Shown: piece after piece, positions 24,156 to 35,748 of the stretch
How positions within the stretch are numbered: the stretch's first letter is position 1
How the letters are laid out: every line of letters begins with the position of its first letter
Assembly: GCA_036004365.1 (NCBI GenBank)
Contig: DASYRN010000033.1
Coordinates: forward strand, 1-64,000
DNA from: DP-36 sp036004365
GTDB taxonomy: Bacteria > Desulfobacterota > Binatia > UBA9968
Direction of reading: 5' to 3'
Length of the DNA: 64,000 nt
The notes under the pieces: generated by a model
What the model saw: the letters and a program-made list of their open reading frames with translations, nothing else
The model's database searches: none
Told to the model about the DNA's origin: nothing
Made by a program: the position numbers and the translations under genes

Positions 24156-24236
24156 CAGTAGGCAGTAAACAGAAAACAGTACGCAGTATGAAACGCGCTC
24201 ACTTGCTGCTTACTGCCGAATGCCTACTGCTGACTG
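24156..24236. repeat. Heptad-phased inverted repeat element (CAGTANN type)
   Basis: CAG occurs at 24156, 24163, 24170, 24177 and 24184, exactly 7 apart. The inverse CTG is at 24206, 24213, 24227 and 24234, on the same 7-base grid (the 24220 position is degenerate). CAGTAGGCA and TGCCTACTG form a perfect 9-base pair. The right end overlaps the last codons of scpB. This is the clearest copy of the family. Confidence 0.8.
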
Positions 24237-24793
24237 CTTTCCGGCGGGGACTCGGAGTCTGGAGAGGAGACGGTCATCTCTTCCATCTCTTTCAGAGTCG
24301 GAAGATGGGTCAGATCCTTCAAGTTAAACATTTCTAAAAATTCCGCAGTCGTACCATACAGGTAAGGCCTGCCCGGAACATCCTTTCTGGCCACGATCCG
24401 TATCAATCTCCGCTCCAGAAGCGTCGAAAGGACACCATCGACGTCAACCCCTCGGATCGTTTCAATCTCGGAGCGGGTGATGGGCTGTTTGTAGGCGACA
24501 ATCGCCAATGTCTCTAATGTCGCCCGACTCATGCGCGCAGGGCGCCCTTGGTAGAGTCGCTTGATCCACTCCGCATGCTCCTTTGGCGTTCTCATCTGAA
24601 AGCCGTGCGCCACTTCGACCAGACGCAACCCCCGCCGCCCCGTCTCATATTCGGATTGCAGCTCCTCCAGCGCAGCCTCGATCTCCTTCCTATGGATTCC
24701 GCCCAAAACGTCTGCCAATTGGACGAGAGGGACAGGAGCGTCCGCCACAAATAGCAGGCTCTCAAGAACCGACTTCAGCTCATTACGCTCCAT
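24224..24793 (-). CDS. scpB: Segregation and condensation protein ScpB
   Basis: A 189-residue kleisin-associated protein with two winged-helix domains (ELKSVLESLLFVADAPVPLVQLADVLGG; then RATLETLAIVAYKQPITRSEIETIRGVDVDGVLSTLLERRLI, which is the conserved block). It works with ScpA and SMC in chromosome condensation. The gene overlaps scpA by 11 bases, so expression is coupled. Its Ser/Gln-rich C-terminal tail is encoded partly within the repeat element at 24156-24236, which could have extended or changed the native C-terminus. Confidence 0.94.
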   Translation of the reverse strand: MERNELKSVLESLLFVADAPVPLVQLADVLGGIHRKEIEAALEELQSEYETGRRGLRLVEVAHGFQMRTPKEHAEWIKRLYQGRPARMSRATLETLAIVAYKQPITRSEIETIRGVDVDGVLSTLLERRLIRIVARKDVPGRPYLYGTTAEFLEMFNLKDLTHLPTLKEMEEMTVSSPDSESPPESSQQ

Positions 24794-25550
24794 GTTCCTC
24801 CCCGATCTTTTCGTTACCGATTCTGTCCTGTACTTCTTCCAGAGGCGCTGCCAGCTCCAGCATAATCGGACCGGCGCCTTCTTCCTGGGTCATTCGGAGG
24901 GCGCGAATTCTTACCAACTCCAACATCGCAAGAAAAGTCACCACAAGCTCCAATCTTGAGGCCACGTTCTCGAAAAAAGACTGAAAAACAAGCCTTCCTC
25001 TCCGGTGCAGCTCGTCCAGCAGGCACTGCATCTTCTCCCTTAGCGATACCTTCTCGAGGGTTACCTCGTGGACATCTTCTTTGGGAAGGCGCTCGAAGAT
25101 CCGTCGCAGGGCCGAGAGCAAGTCGAAAAGCGAGACCTCATCGAAACCTATGGTTTCGACTTCCTCGGGCGGCTCCGGTGATCGGACAAAGACGTCTCGC
25201 TTGAGGATTTCCCGCTTTTCAAGCTCCTCCGCCGCCTCTTTGAATCTTTGATATTCCAGCAACTGCCGCATCAACTCTTCGCGGGGATCGCTCCCCTCTT
25301 CGTCATCATCTTCCTCTTCGCCGGGTGGAAGAAGCATCCTGGATTTGATGTGAATCAAGGTAGCTGCCATGACGAGAAACTCCCCGGCTACATCAAGGTT
25401 AAGACTCTGCATCAGCTCTAACGTGGCGAGATACTGCTCCGTGATGGTTGCAATCGGGATATCCGTGATGCTGACCTCGTTTTTTTTGATCAGATGGAGG
25501 AGAAGATCCAGCGGACCCTCGAATATCTCCAATTTTACGGTGATGTCCAT
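24783..25550 (-). CDS. scpA: Segregation and condensation protein ScpA
   Basis: A 255-residue kleisin subunit. The N-terminal helix EIFEGPLDLLLHLIKKNEVSITDIPIA binds the SMC head neck, and YLVMAATLIHIKSRMLLP-like AGEFLVMAATLIHIKSRMLL is the second conserved block; an acidic linker (EEEDDDEEG) follows. The C-terminal winged helix contacts SMC. It is the upstream partner of scpB (11-base overlap). The 78-base gap to trpS contains a heptad repeat element. Confidence 0.94.
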   Translation of the reverse strand: MDITVKLEIFEGPLDLLLHLIKKNEVSITDIPIATITEQYLATLELMQSLNLDVAGEFLVMAATLIHIKSRMLLPPGEEEDDDEEGSDPREELMRQLLEYQRFKEAAEELEKREILKRDVFVRSPEPPEEVETIGFDEVSLFDLLSALRRIFERLPKEDVHEVTLEKVSLREKMQCLLDELHRRGRLVFQSFFENVASRLELVVTFLAMLELVRIRALRMTQEEGAGPIMLELAAPLEEVQDRIGNEKIGEEHGA

Positions 25551-25560
25551 CCCAAGTATC

Positions 25561-25627
25561 CAGAAGGCAGACGGTACTAAGCAGTAAGCACCCCAGGCTG
25601 CTACTGCCGACCGTCTACTGCTTACCG
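25561..25627. repeat. Heptad-phased inverted repeat element between trpS and scpA
   Basis: CAG at 25561, 25568 and 25582 (25575 is the variant TAC), followed by CTG at 25598, 25604 and 25618. TAAGCAGTA and TACTGCTTA are a perfect 9-base inverted pair, and AGACGGT pairs with ACCGTCT. Same family as 24156-24236, 1.4 kb away. Confidence 0.7.
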
Positions 25628-25628
25628 G

Positions 25629-26615
25629 CTATCCCAATCCCACCACAGCACGAACCTCAGCCATGGTCTCGGAAGCCTTTTCTTGAGCCGTGCGGTTCCC
25701 GGTTGCAAGTACGTCTTGCACATCGGCTGGGCGCTTTTCGTACTCCGCTCTCTTCTCTCTGAACGGCGCCAAATCTGCGATCACATGTTTGATCATCACC
25801 TTCTTGCATTCCAAACAGCCGATACCGGCGGTGCGGCATCCCTTCGAGACATAGTCAATTTCATCGGGAGAGCAGTAGATCTTGTGCAGTTGAAAGGCAG
25901 GACATTTCTCAGGCTCCCCTGGATCTTGACGCCTCACGCGGGCCGGATCGGTCATCATCCGGCTGAGCTTCTCTTCGATCTCCTTGGGAGAGTCGGAGAG
26001 AAACACCGCATTGCCATAGCTCTTGCTCATTTTCCGCCCATCCAGTCCTGGAAGCTTCTGCGTTTCGGTCAAGAGAACTTCCGGTTCCGGAAAGATTGGC
26101 CGATAGACTTGATTGAAGCGCCGCACGATCTCTCGGGTCAATTCGACATGAGGGGCTTGGTCCACTCCCACCGGAACCTTGTTCGCTTTGTACATCGTAA
26201 TGTCGGCCGCTTGGAGGACGGGATAGCCCAAAAAGCCATAGGTTGACAGATCTTTGCCCTCTAGCTCGCGGATCTGCTCCTTGTAGGTCGGGTTTCGCTC
26301 TAGCCATGAGACCGGCGTGATCATCGAGAAAAGCAGGTGAAGCTCCGCATGCTCTTTGATGGCCGACTGACGGAAGATCACGGACCGCTTCGGATCCAGT
26401 CCTACGCTGAGCCAATCCATCACCATTTCCAGCGTGCTCTGTTGGATTCCTTGCGGCGAAGCATAGTCGGTTGTGAGAGCATGCCAATCCGCGACGAAAA
26501 AAAAACAGCGATAGTCTTTCTGAAGCCGGACCCAATTCTTTAAAGCGCCGTGAAGATGGCCGAGGTGAAGTCGCCCACTAGGGCGCATGCCACTGACGAT
26601 GGTTTCCATGATCAT
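25629..26615 (-). CDS. trpS: Tryptophanyl-tRNA synthetase with Fe-S-type cysteine motif
   Basis: A 328-residue class I synthetase that charges tRNA-Trp. HLGH (17-20) and KMSKS (195-199) are the class signatures, and GVDQAPHVELTREI is typical of TrpRS. Residues C238, C260, C267 and C270 have spacing C-x21-C-x6-C-x2-C, very close to the [4Fe-4S] motif known in the Thermotoga-type enzyme (C-x22-C-x6-C-x2-C as I recall it); an extra Cys is at 248. So a cluster near the anticodon-binding region is likely. The start ATG overlaps the stop of the M50 protease gene (ATGA), so the genes are coupled. Confidence 0.95.
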   Translation of the reverse strand: MIMETIVSGMRPSGRLHLGHLHGALKNWVRLQKDYRCFFFVADWHALTTDYASPQGIQQSTLEMVMDWLSVGLDPKRSVIFRQSAIKEHAELHLLFSMITPVSWLERNPTYKEQIRELEGKDLSTYGFLGYPVLQAADITMYKANKVPVGVDQAPHVELTREIVRRFNQVYRPIFPEPEVLLTETQKLPGLDGRKMSKSYGNAVFLSDSPKEIEEKLSRMMTDPARVRRQDPGEPEKCPAFQLHKIYCSPDEIDYVSKGCRTAGIGCLECKKVMIKHVIADLAPFREKRAEYEKRPADVQDVLATGNRTAQEKASETMAEVRAVVGLG

Positions 26616-27268
26616 AATCCCAGCACCAGAAATCTCACTACCTGAAATAAAAAGTGAACCATCGGGCCTATGAATATGTCCAAGATGTGAGTCATCAGCA
26701 AAAGGATGATGATTAGAAAGCCATAAGGTTCAATGCGAGCCACAATTGAAGAATACGGCTCTGGCAGCAACCCCACAAGCACCCTTCCCCCATCCAGCGG
26801 TGGAATCGGAAAAAGGTTGAATGCCGCAAGCATCACATTAATGTTGACGCTGTATTGCGCCATGAGCGCCACCGGAGTCATGAGAAAAGTCGGAAACGAG
26901 CCAGTCAAATCAACAAGCTTGAGAACATAGACGCTGACAACAGCAATCACAAGGTTGGTCAAGGGACCCGCCAGCGCAACCCAGATCATGTCTCTCTTCG
27001 GATGGTTAAGATTGTAGAAGTTGACTGGCACTGGCTTGGCATAACCGAAGAGAAAGGGTGCTCCCGCGACGATCAAAAGCAGTGGCAGCAGAACGGTCCC
27101 GAAAAGGTCGATGTGTGAGATCGGATTCAAGGTCAGCCGTCCCATACGCGCCGCCGTTGGATCTCCGAAGTGAAAGGCAACCCATCCATGAGCGACTTCG
27201 TGAAAGATGATGGCCGCCAGAACCGGCAGGGCCCAGACGGATATTTGACGCAGGGTTTCCTCAATCAC
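26612..27268 (-). CDS. Site-2 protease family (M50) membrane metalloprotease
   Basis: A 218-residue integral membrane protein with five to six helices. Zinc motif HEVAHG is at residues 23-28 (H-E-x-x-H) and the third ligand is the Asp in FNLFPIPPLDGGRVL. It belongs to the short group lacking PDZ and CBS domains (YwhC-like). Members cleave membrane-bound regulators or anti-sigma factors; the substrate is unknown. It lies just upstream of trpS with a four-base overlap, as commonly seen in deltaproteobacteria. Confidence 0.92.
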   Translation of the reverse strand: MIEETLRQISVWALPVLAAIIFHEVAHGWVAFHFGDPTAARMGRLTLNPISHIDLFGTVLLPLLLIVAGAPFLFGYAKPVPVNFYNLNHPKRDMIWVALAGPLTNLVIAVVSVYVLKLVDLTGSFPTFLMTPVALMAQYSVNINVMLAAFNLFPIPPLDGGRVLVGLLPEPYSSIVARIEPYGFLIIILLLMTHILDIFIGPMVHFLFQVVRFLVLGL

Positions 27269-27351
27269 GGAAACTTGTCCTGTTGATTTTCATATCACAA
27301 ATAGTAAAGAGCCGATAGAAAATTAATTACATCTTCGAGGCCGAATTTGAA

Positions 27352-28263
27352 TTATTTAGAAAGCCTTTCGCGCGGATGATATTTGCGGTGGACCTGCTTG
27401 AGGAAGGTTTGGTTCAAATGGGTATAGATTTGAGTGGTCGAGATGTCGGCGTGGCCCAACATCGATTGGACCGAACGCAGATCCGCCCCGCCTTCGAGAA
27501 GATGTGTAGCAAACGAGTGGCGCAAAGTGTGAGGCGTCACTTTCTTGTCGATCCCAGCTAAGCGCGCGTAACGCCGGATCAACTTCCAGAACGCCTGACG
27601 GGTCAAGGCTCTGCCCGATCGGGTCACAAAGAGGTAAGGACTCGCACGCCCCTTCTGCAACTTCGGTCTCACTTCCTTGATATACCGGAGCAGCTTCTCT
27701 CTGGCCCATTTTCCAAAAGGGATTATCCGGACCTTTCCACCTTTTCCGCGCACAGACAAATAGTTCTCATCATGATGAAGATGACGTGTTTGCAAAGAAA
27801 CCAGCTCGGACACTCGAAGCCCTGAAGCATAGAGCAGTTCCAACATGGCTTGATCCCGCGCACCCAAAGACTTTGAAGCATCTGGCTGCTGGAGCAACGT
27901 CTCCACCTCCTGAGGACTCAAAGTATGGGGAAGTCTGACGGACGGCCGCGTTAGAAAAAGTGAAGCAACCGGATTGGCTCGAATCCGTTCCTCCTTTTCC
28001 AAAAACCTGTAGAACTGTCGCATGGCGACGACATTGCGCGCGATCGATCTTGGGCTCAGCCCACGCTGCCGCAGCCAAAAGACATAGGCTCGCATGTGGA
28101 CCGCTTCGCACTGTTCCCAGGCCGTGACGCCACGCCCCTTGAGAAAGTCAGCGACCCGGTTCAGATCCCGGCTGTAGGCCTCTAGCGTATTTCGCGCCAG
28201 CCCCTTCTCTACAATCAACATATTGAGGAAGGAATCAAGAGACGCGCTCAACTGTTCTTTCAT
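27352..28263 (-). CDS. xerD: Site-specific tyrosine recombinase XerD
   Basis: A 303-residue recombinase that resolves chromosome dimers at dif with XerC. The N-terminal SAM-like domain has SFLNMLIVEKGLARNTLEAYSRDL. The catalytic domain shows the tetrad: Arg in ASGLRVSELVSL, Lys in VRGKGGKVRIIP, H-x-x-R in HTLRHSFATHLLEGG, His in LGHADISTTQIYTH with the nucleophile Tyr. The ATG at 28263 lies within the last codons of glnD; a TTG at 28272 is an alternative. No XerC is in the window. Length and absence of attachment sites argue for a housekeeping Xer rather than a phage integrase. Confidence 0.92.
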   Translation of the reverse strand: MKEQLSASLDSFLNMLIVEKGLARNTLEAYSRDLNRVADFLKGRGVTAWEQCEAVHMRAYVFWLRQRGLSPRSIARNVVAMRQFYRFLEKEERIRANPVASLFLTRPSVRLPHTLSPQEVETLLQQPDASKSLGARDQAMLELLYASGLRVSELVSLQTRHLHHDENYLSVRGKGGKVRIIPFGKWAREKLLRYIKEVRPKLQKGRASPYLFVTRSGRALTRQAFWKLIRRYARLAGIDKKVTPHTLRHSFATHLLEGGADLRSVQSMLGHADISTTQIYTHLNQTFLKQVHRKYHPRERLSK

Positions 28264-30943
28264 TTTCAGCAACCAGGCTTTGGTAGAGATCGGATTGAAT
28301 GCTCTCCAACAATCTCTTGTCGTGAATCTTTCCTCCCACTTCGTCGGTCACGTAGAATACGTCGGCCACTTGATCCACGTTCGTCGAGATTTTGGCTAAA
28401 TGAATGGAGACCCCGAGCCGGTGCAGCCCGTAGGTGATCGCGAAAAGCACTCCGACCCTGTCCTGCGTATAAACCTCGACCACAGTGAAATCATCCGACG
28501 CCTCGTTATCGATCTGGATAACGGTAGGAACCTTGGGAGCGCGGCGCCTTAGGAAAAAAGAAGGCTTTGCGTTTTCCATCAAGCGGGCAACATCGATGGC
28601 TCCTGCCAATACCTGCCCCAAAGTCGAACGGACCCGATCCCATCGCCCCACCTCCATGATAACTTCAGCCCGACCCGAATGGGAGATACGAAAGACGTCG
28701 AGAATGAGACCGTCCTTGCGGGTGGTAATGCGAGCGCTTAAGATGTCAAGTCCCAAGGCGGCAAAGACCCCGGTAATGCGGGCGAAGAGCCCAGGACGAT
28801 CTCTCGTGCAGATCACCATCTCGCTGTATTCCTTTTCGGGGTAATGACGCAGCATGCTCAGATAGGTCTGATCTCGGAATTCCTCCATCAATTCAAAGTG
28901 CGAAGGGATTTCATCTTCCGGTGTTGTGATGAAGTAGCTTTCGGGCATGAGCCGGAAGAAATGGTCGAGGACTTCCGGGCCATATTTCGGCAGCAACCGC
29001 TGCCTCAACCTCATCTCTATTCGACGAAGCTTCGACTGGCGATCTTCCCGGCGGAATTCCCCCTTCTCTAAACTTTCCAGGACCCTCAAGGCCTGCAAGT
29101 AAAGATCTTCCAGTAAAGAGGCCTTCCAGTTGTTCCATACGTCTGGACCGACGGCCTGCATATCCGCGTAGGTCAGCAGATACAGCATCTTGAGATTGCT
29201 GACGCCGCCCACCAGTTGGGCGAAGTCTAAGATCAATTTTTCATCTTCGATATCGCGGCGAAATGCGGTGTGGGTCATAAGGAGATGATAGCGAACGAGA
29301 AACTCGAGCTGTGCCGCGTCATCAAAATTCAAGTTCAGTCGATCGGCGATCTCCCTCACCATGCGGCTGCCGATCTCCGAGTGCCCGCCTCCGAATCCCT
29401 TGCCGACGTCGTGGAAGAGAACACCCAGATAGAGAATCTCGATGTTTTCGATCTCACGCGCGAGCTGCGTCAGCAGTGGCAGCTTGTCCCGGAACTCCCC
29501 TCCCTTTAGACGTTCTATTCCACGAACCAAGCGGAGCGAGTGTTGATCCACGGTGTAAATATGATAAAGGTCATGCAGGACCATGCAGAGAAGCCGGCCG
29601 AATTCAGGAAAGAACGCTCCTAGGACTCCGCAGCGGTGCATCTCTGATAACGTCTCGTAAACCCTATCCTTCCACCTAAGAATCCTGAAAAGGATTTCGT
29701 GAGCCACCGCCGACCGCCGGAAATTGTCATCGATAAGGTTCAGATGCGCCCGGATAAGTTCTCGGCTCTCATGGCTCAATTCGACGCCGTGCTTTTGAGC
29801 GTCCGAGAAAATACCGAGCAGATTTTCCGGCTGCGTTGTCAATATTGAGGGGTCGGATATCACAAGCACCCCCTTAGAGATGCGAACTCCAGGGCGAATT
29901 TCCTTTCGGCTGAACCTGCGCCGCCATTGCGCCACCTCGGACGACTCCATCGTCCGATGGATGATCAGCGAGGCAAGACGGTTCACCTGAGACGCCTGCA
30001 GATAGTACCGCCGCATGAATACCTCAACGCGTTTGATCGTTCCCTCGTCCTTAAAACCCAGTGCGGAAGCGACTCGATCTTGCTCCTCGAAGGTCAGCTG
30101 GTCCTGATGCTTTCCCGAGGAGAAATGGAGCTCGTTCCTCACACGCCATAGAAAGTCCTGCGCGATCTTGAGTTGTGTGAGCTCTTCCGTTTGCATCAAT
30201 CCATGGCTGACGAGTTCGTCAAGCGTTTTTATCTTGAGCTTGACCTTGGCGATCCAGAGAGCCGTGTGAATATCCCTCAATCCCCCTTCACCCTCCTTGA
30301 TATCGGGCTCCAACAGATAGACCGACCCTCCATAGCGCTCATGACGCATGCGATTCTCTTCGAGCTTTTCTCGAACAAACCGATCGCCGTTCTTTTTAAG
30401 GAGCTGGTCTTCCACGGCTTTGGCGAGGTCCGCATATAGAATAGCGTCTCCGCACAAAAAGCGGCTGTCCAAGAGCGCGGTCTTTACCTTCATATCCTTG
30501 CTCGCCAGGCGCACACACTCGGCAATACTCCGTGTCGCATGCCCGACCTCAAGACCCGCATCCCAGAGGGTATAGAGGAGTCTCTCGGCTATAGATTCGA
30601 CATAGGGGGTCACCTTCCAGCTATAGAGAAAGAGCAGATCAATGTCGGAGTGAGGATTCAATTCTTCTCGGCCGTACCCGCCCTGGGCGGCGACGGTACA
30701 GCGAAGATCGAGACTGGGAAAACGACGAATATAGTCTTTGCTCGTCAGATCGAACAACCGGCGAATCAGGTAATCCACCATCGTCGTGTAGGCGGAGACG
30801 ATTTCATACCCGCCGGCGCCACCACGATGCCGCTCCAGGAGGATTTTTCGTCCTTTCTGAATATAAGCACGCGCCCCGCCCGTGAGATCGGATCCGATCC
30901 GGGCCTCCTCCAACAGAGATTGCGACAAGGCAGCGATGTCCAT
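28235..30943 (-). CDS. glnD: [Protein-PII] uridylyltransferase / uridylyl-removing enzyme GlnD
   Basis: A 902-residue nitrogen sensor. Domain order is normal: nucleotidyltransferase (GYGREELNPHSDIDLLFLY, catalytic G-x-D-x-D), PII-uridylyltransferase helical domain, HD domain (YLGVLFHDVGKGFGGGHSEIG), then two C-terminal ACT domains (VICTRDRPGLFARITGVFAALGL and VEVYTQDRVGVLFAITYGLHRLGV) that bind glutamine. It uridylylates PII under nitrogen limitation. The PII gene (glnB/K) is not in the window. It sits between the amidase gene (7-base gap) and xerD (overlap). Confidence 0.96.
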   Translation of the reverse strand: MDIAALSQSLLEEARIGSDLTGGARAYIQKGRKILLERHRGGAGGYEIVSAYTTMVDYLIRRLFDLTSKDYIRRFPSLDLRCTVAAQGGYGREELNPHSDIDLLFLYSWKVTPYVESIAERLLYTLWDAGLEVGHATRSIAECVRLASKDMKVKTALLDSRFLCGDAILYADLAKAVEDQLLKKNGDRFVREKLEENRMRHERYGGSVYLLEPDIKEGEGGLRDIHTALWIAKVKLKIKTLDELVSHGLMQTEELTQLKIAQDFLWRVRNELHFSSGKHQDQLTFEEQDRVASALGFKDEGTIKRVEVFMRRYYLQASQVNRLASLIIHRTMESSEVAQWRRRFSRKEIRPGVRISKGVLVISDPSILTTQPENLLGIFSDAQKHGVELSHESRELIRAHLNLIDDNFRRSAVAHEILFRILRWKDRVYETLSEMHRCGVLGAFFPEFGRLLCMVLHDLYHIYTVDQHSLRLVRGIERLKGGEFRDKLPLLTQLAREIENIEILYLGVLFHDVGKGFGGGHSEIGSRMVREIADRLNLNFDDAAQLEFLVRYHLLMTHTAFRRDIEDEKLILDFAQLVGGVSNLKMLYLLTYADMQAVGPDVWNNWKASLLEDLYLQALRVLESLEKGEFRREDRQSKLRRIEMRLRQRLLPKYGPEVLDHFFRLMPESYFITTPEDEIPSHFELMEEFRDQTYLSMLRHYPEKEYSEMVICTRDRPGLFARITGVFAALGLDILSARITTRKDGLILDVFRISHSGRAEVIMEVGRWDRVRSTLGQVLAGAIDVARLMENAKPSFFLRRRAPKVPTVIQIDNEASDDFTVVEVYTQDRVGVLFAITYGLHRLGVSIHLAKISTNVDQVADVFYVTDEVGGKIHDKRLLESIQSDLYQSLVAENERTVERVS

Positions 30944-30950
30944 CCGAGCC

Positions 30951-32605
30951 CTAGAGATTTTTGACTACGAGAGTGCCTTCGTTGTATCTTTTGATTCCCT
31001 GATAGAGGGCCTCAATAATGGCCTCCTGGTACGAAGATCGCTGCAGCGCCCGCGCGTCGTCTTTGTTCGTGACAAAAAATAACTCCACGAGAACGCTCGG
31101 CATCTTCGCGCCTACCAGCACAAAGAACTGCGCTTTCTTGACCCCTAAATCCCTAACTTCGCCGTGCTTCTGGCCGACAACGGACACCAATGCGGATTGG
31201 AGACGATGCGCGAGACTGATCGAATCTTCGAGCTTGGAGTTTTGGGTCAGATCGCTCAGGATAAACTGTAAGTCCGTCACGCCTTTGCGCGAGGTCGCAT
31301 TTTCCCTCGCGGCTAGACGAAGCGCGGCCTCGTCCGTTGTATTATCAAGGTAGTAGGTTTCAATCCCTCTGGCCCCGGCGTTGGGGCTGGCATTCGTGTG
31401 GAGCGAGATGAAAAGGTCTGCCTCCTCGGCATTCGCGATCGCGGTTCGGTCTTCCAGCGGGATAAAAGTGTCGTCCCGGCGTGTGAGGACGACGTCCACT
31501 CCCATTTCATTTTTAAGTTTTTTGGCCAGCCTCTTGGCCACGCTGAGCACGATATCCTTCTCCGCGACACCCCCGACTCCGATGGCTCCTGAATCTTTGC
31601 CTCCGTGACCCGGATCCAAAACGATCTTCCGCAGGGCTCCATTTTGCGGCTTCTTGCTCTCACGGGGCAGAGGACGCTCCCGTTTCCTTTCCAATGAAGC
31701 GAGCGCCTCTCCCTGGATGTCTATGACCAAACGGTAGGGATCAGGCAATAAGAAAGCGTTGTAGCCGGTAAGGCTGCTCATATCCAAAACGACGCGCACC
31801 ACATCCGGGCTAAACTGGCTCACCCGCACTTGACGCAAGAGTCCGTCTTGAACCACAATCGGCTGCGTGGAATCCATCATTAAACGCGTCCCCAAAAGAT
31901 CCACGTAGATGCGCGGAGGAAGACCTTTCGCTAAGTCTTCTTTCAAGCGACGGGTCTCGTACCGAGTTTCGGAGGAAAGCTCGAGGGTTACTCGGGTATA
32001 GCTTCGCGACGATGTGTTTCGAATCGCGGTAAGAAGCGCCTTGACGGGTGGGATTTCGGCGACTCGGGCTTGCTCTTTTTTTGCTTCTTCGGCTTTCTTA
32101 AGACCCTCCAGCCTCTTTCTCGCTTTCGCAGCAAGCTCTGCTTTCGGAGACCTCTCGATGAATGCCTCATATTGCTTTTTTGCCTCGGCGAAATCTCGCT
32201 TTCCCTCCTCATAACTCAGTCCTAACCAATAGCGACCCTCCTCGGCCAACGGACTCTGGGGATACTTCAGCAAAAGCGTCTGCCAATTCTTAATCGCCAA
32301 ATCGAGACTACTCTCTTTTTTTTCAAAGCTGTAAAGTTCGTAATGGATCCGGCCGGCATAGAAAAGTGCATCATCCGCATAGGGGCTCTCCGGCACACTC
32401 CAAAAAATTTTCTGGAAGCGCCACGCCAAAGATTCCCATCGCGGTCGGTTTTTCGAGGTCACCTTTTCCAGAGAGTCGTATTCGTTTTTTGCGGCGACGT
32501 AGAGGTTTCTATCTCTCGTCGCTGCCCATACGGCATCTCCCATGAGGAGCAAGCCTATCATCAGAATCAAAGCCTTTAAGAAGATCTTTCCTCCGATGTG
32601 GGGTT

Positions 32606-32609
<4 letters not shown>
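30951..32609 (-). CDS. N-acetylmuramoyl-L-alanine amidase (AMIN plus Amidase_3) with TPR-like N-terminus
   Basis: A 552-residue exported peptidoglycan amidase. A signal peptide (ALILMIGLLLMGDAVWAA) is followed by a helical TPR-like region (about 35-165; PQSPLAEEGRYWLGLSYEEG), an AMIN domain (about 185-310; TRVTLELSSETRYE) that targets the septum or peptidoglycan, and a catalytic Amidase_3 domain (about 325-545). Zinc ligands are His in LDPGHGGKDSGAIG, Glu in GIETYYLDN and His in LFISLHTNASP; VLVELFFVTN holds the catalytic Glu. It cleaves septal peptidoglycan at division. Its ATG overlaps the mutS stop by four bases. Confidence 0.92.
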
Positions 32610-35215
<2,606 letters not shown>

Positions 35216-35219
35216 GAGT

Positions 35220-35699
35220 CTAGACTGAAGCCCTTTTCGCCTCCGAACTTCTACCCAACCGCAGAACTCTCTTGACAGGCTGGCTGGTGACCCGCCGTAC
35301 CTCCCCGTTCAGCTCTTTGACCAGACTTCCGATCGCGAGTGAGAAGACGAACTGCCGATTCATCACGTCGAGAATCTTGTTCTTGTCGCTGGTCAGAACA
35401 AAGAGATTCTCCCCGTCGGTGACATACTTGAGATTTTGCAGCGGCGGCACCCTGTCCGCAGAATAGCTCCTGAGATGAGCCACACAGCGGCGGATTTTCC
35501 GTAAGCTGAGTCCGCGCTCCGCGAGATTTTTGACCACCTTGAGCTGGATCAGATCAGAAAAGGAGTATAGGCGCTTGGTTCCCCTGCCGCCGGCCAGCTT
35601 CACCGAAGGGCGAATAAAGCCCTGCTCATCCCAATACTGAATCTGCCTCAGGCTGACGCCAACGATGCGGCTTACGGCCTTGCTATTAAAGGCTTCCAT
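35220..35699 (-). CDS. MerR-family transcriptional regulator
   Basis: A 159-residue regulator. The winged-helix N-terminus FNSKAVSRIVGVSLRQIQYWDEQGFIRPS and RLYSFSDLIQLKVVKNLAERGLSLRKIRR is a full MerR DNA-binding domain. The C-terminal part, VTDGENLFVLTSDKNKILDVMNRQFVF, lacks Cys ligands and may bind another effector or act as oligomer interface. ATG 35699 has a near-perfect GGAGGCGGAGG ribosome site; longer starts are unlikely. It is four bases before mutS, so mutS and downstream genes may be under its control or simply share its transcript. The 257-base upstream region folds strongly. Confidence 0.9.
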   Translation of the reverse strand: MEAFNSKAVSRIVGVSLRQIQYWDEQGFIRPSVKLAGGRGTKRLYSFSDLIQLKVVKNLAERGLSLRKIRRCVAHLRSYSADRVPPLQNLKYVTDGENLFVLTSDKNKILDVMNRQFVFSLAIGSLVKELNGEVRRVTSQPVKRVLRLGRSSEAKRASV

Positions 35700-35748
35700 C
35701 CTCCGCCTCCCAATGAATCCCGAACCGAAATTCAGCCCGCCGTTTAGA

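Noticed and set aside
27352..28263. Tyrosine recombinase as sign of an integrated element
   Set aside because: It is a full-length XerD in a housekeeping operon, with no attachment site, phage or plasmid genes nearby.
35700..35740. Sequence resembling a tmRNA 5' end (GGGCTGAATTTCGG on minus strand)
   Set aside because: Only a short resemblance; merR starts immediately after, leaving no space for a tmRNA body or a tRNA-like 3' end.
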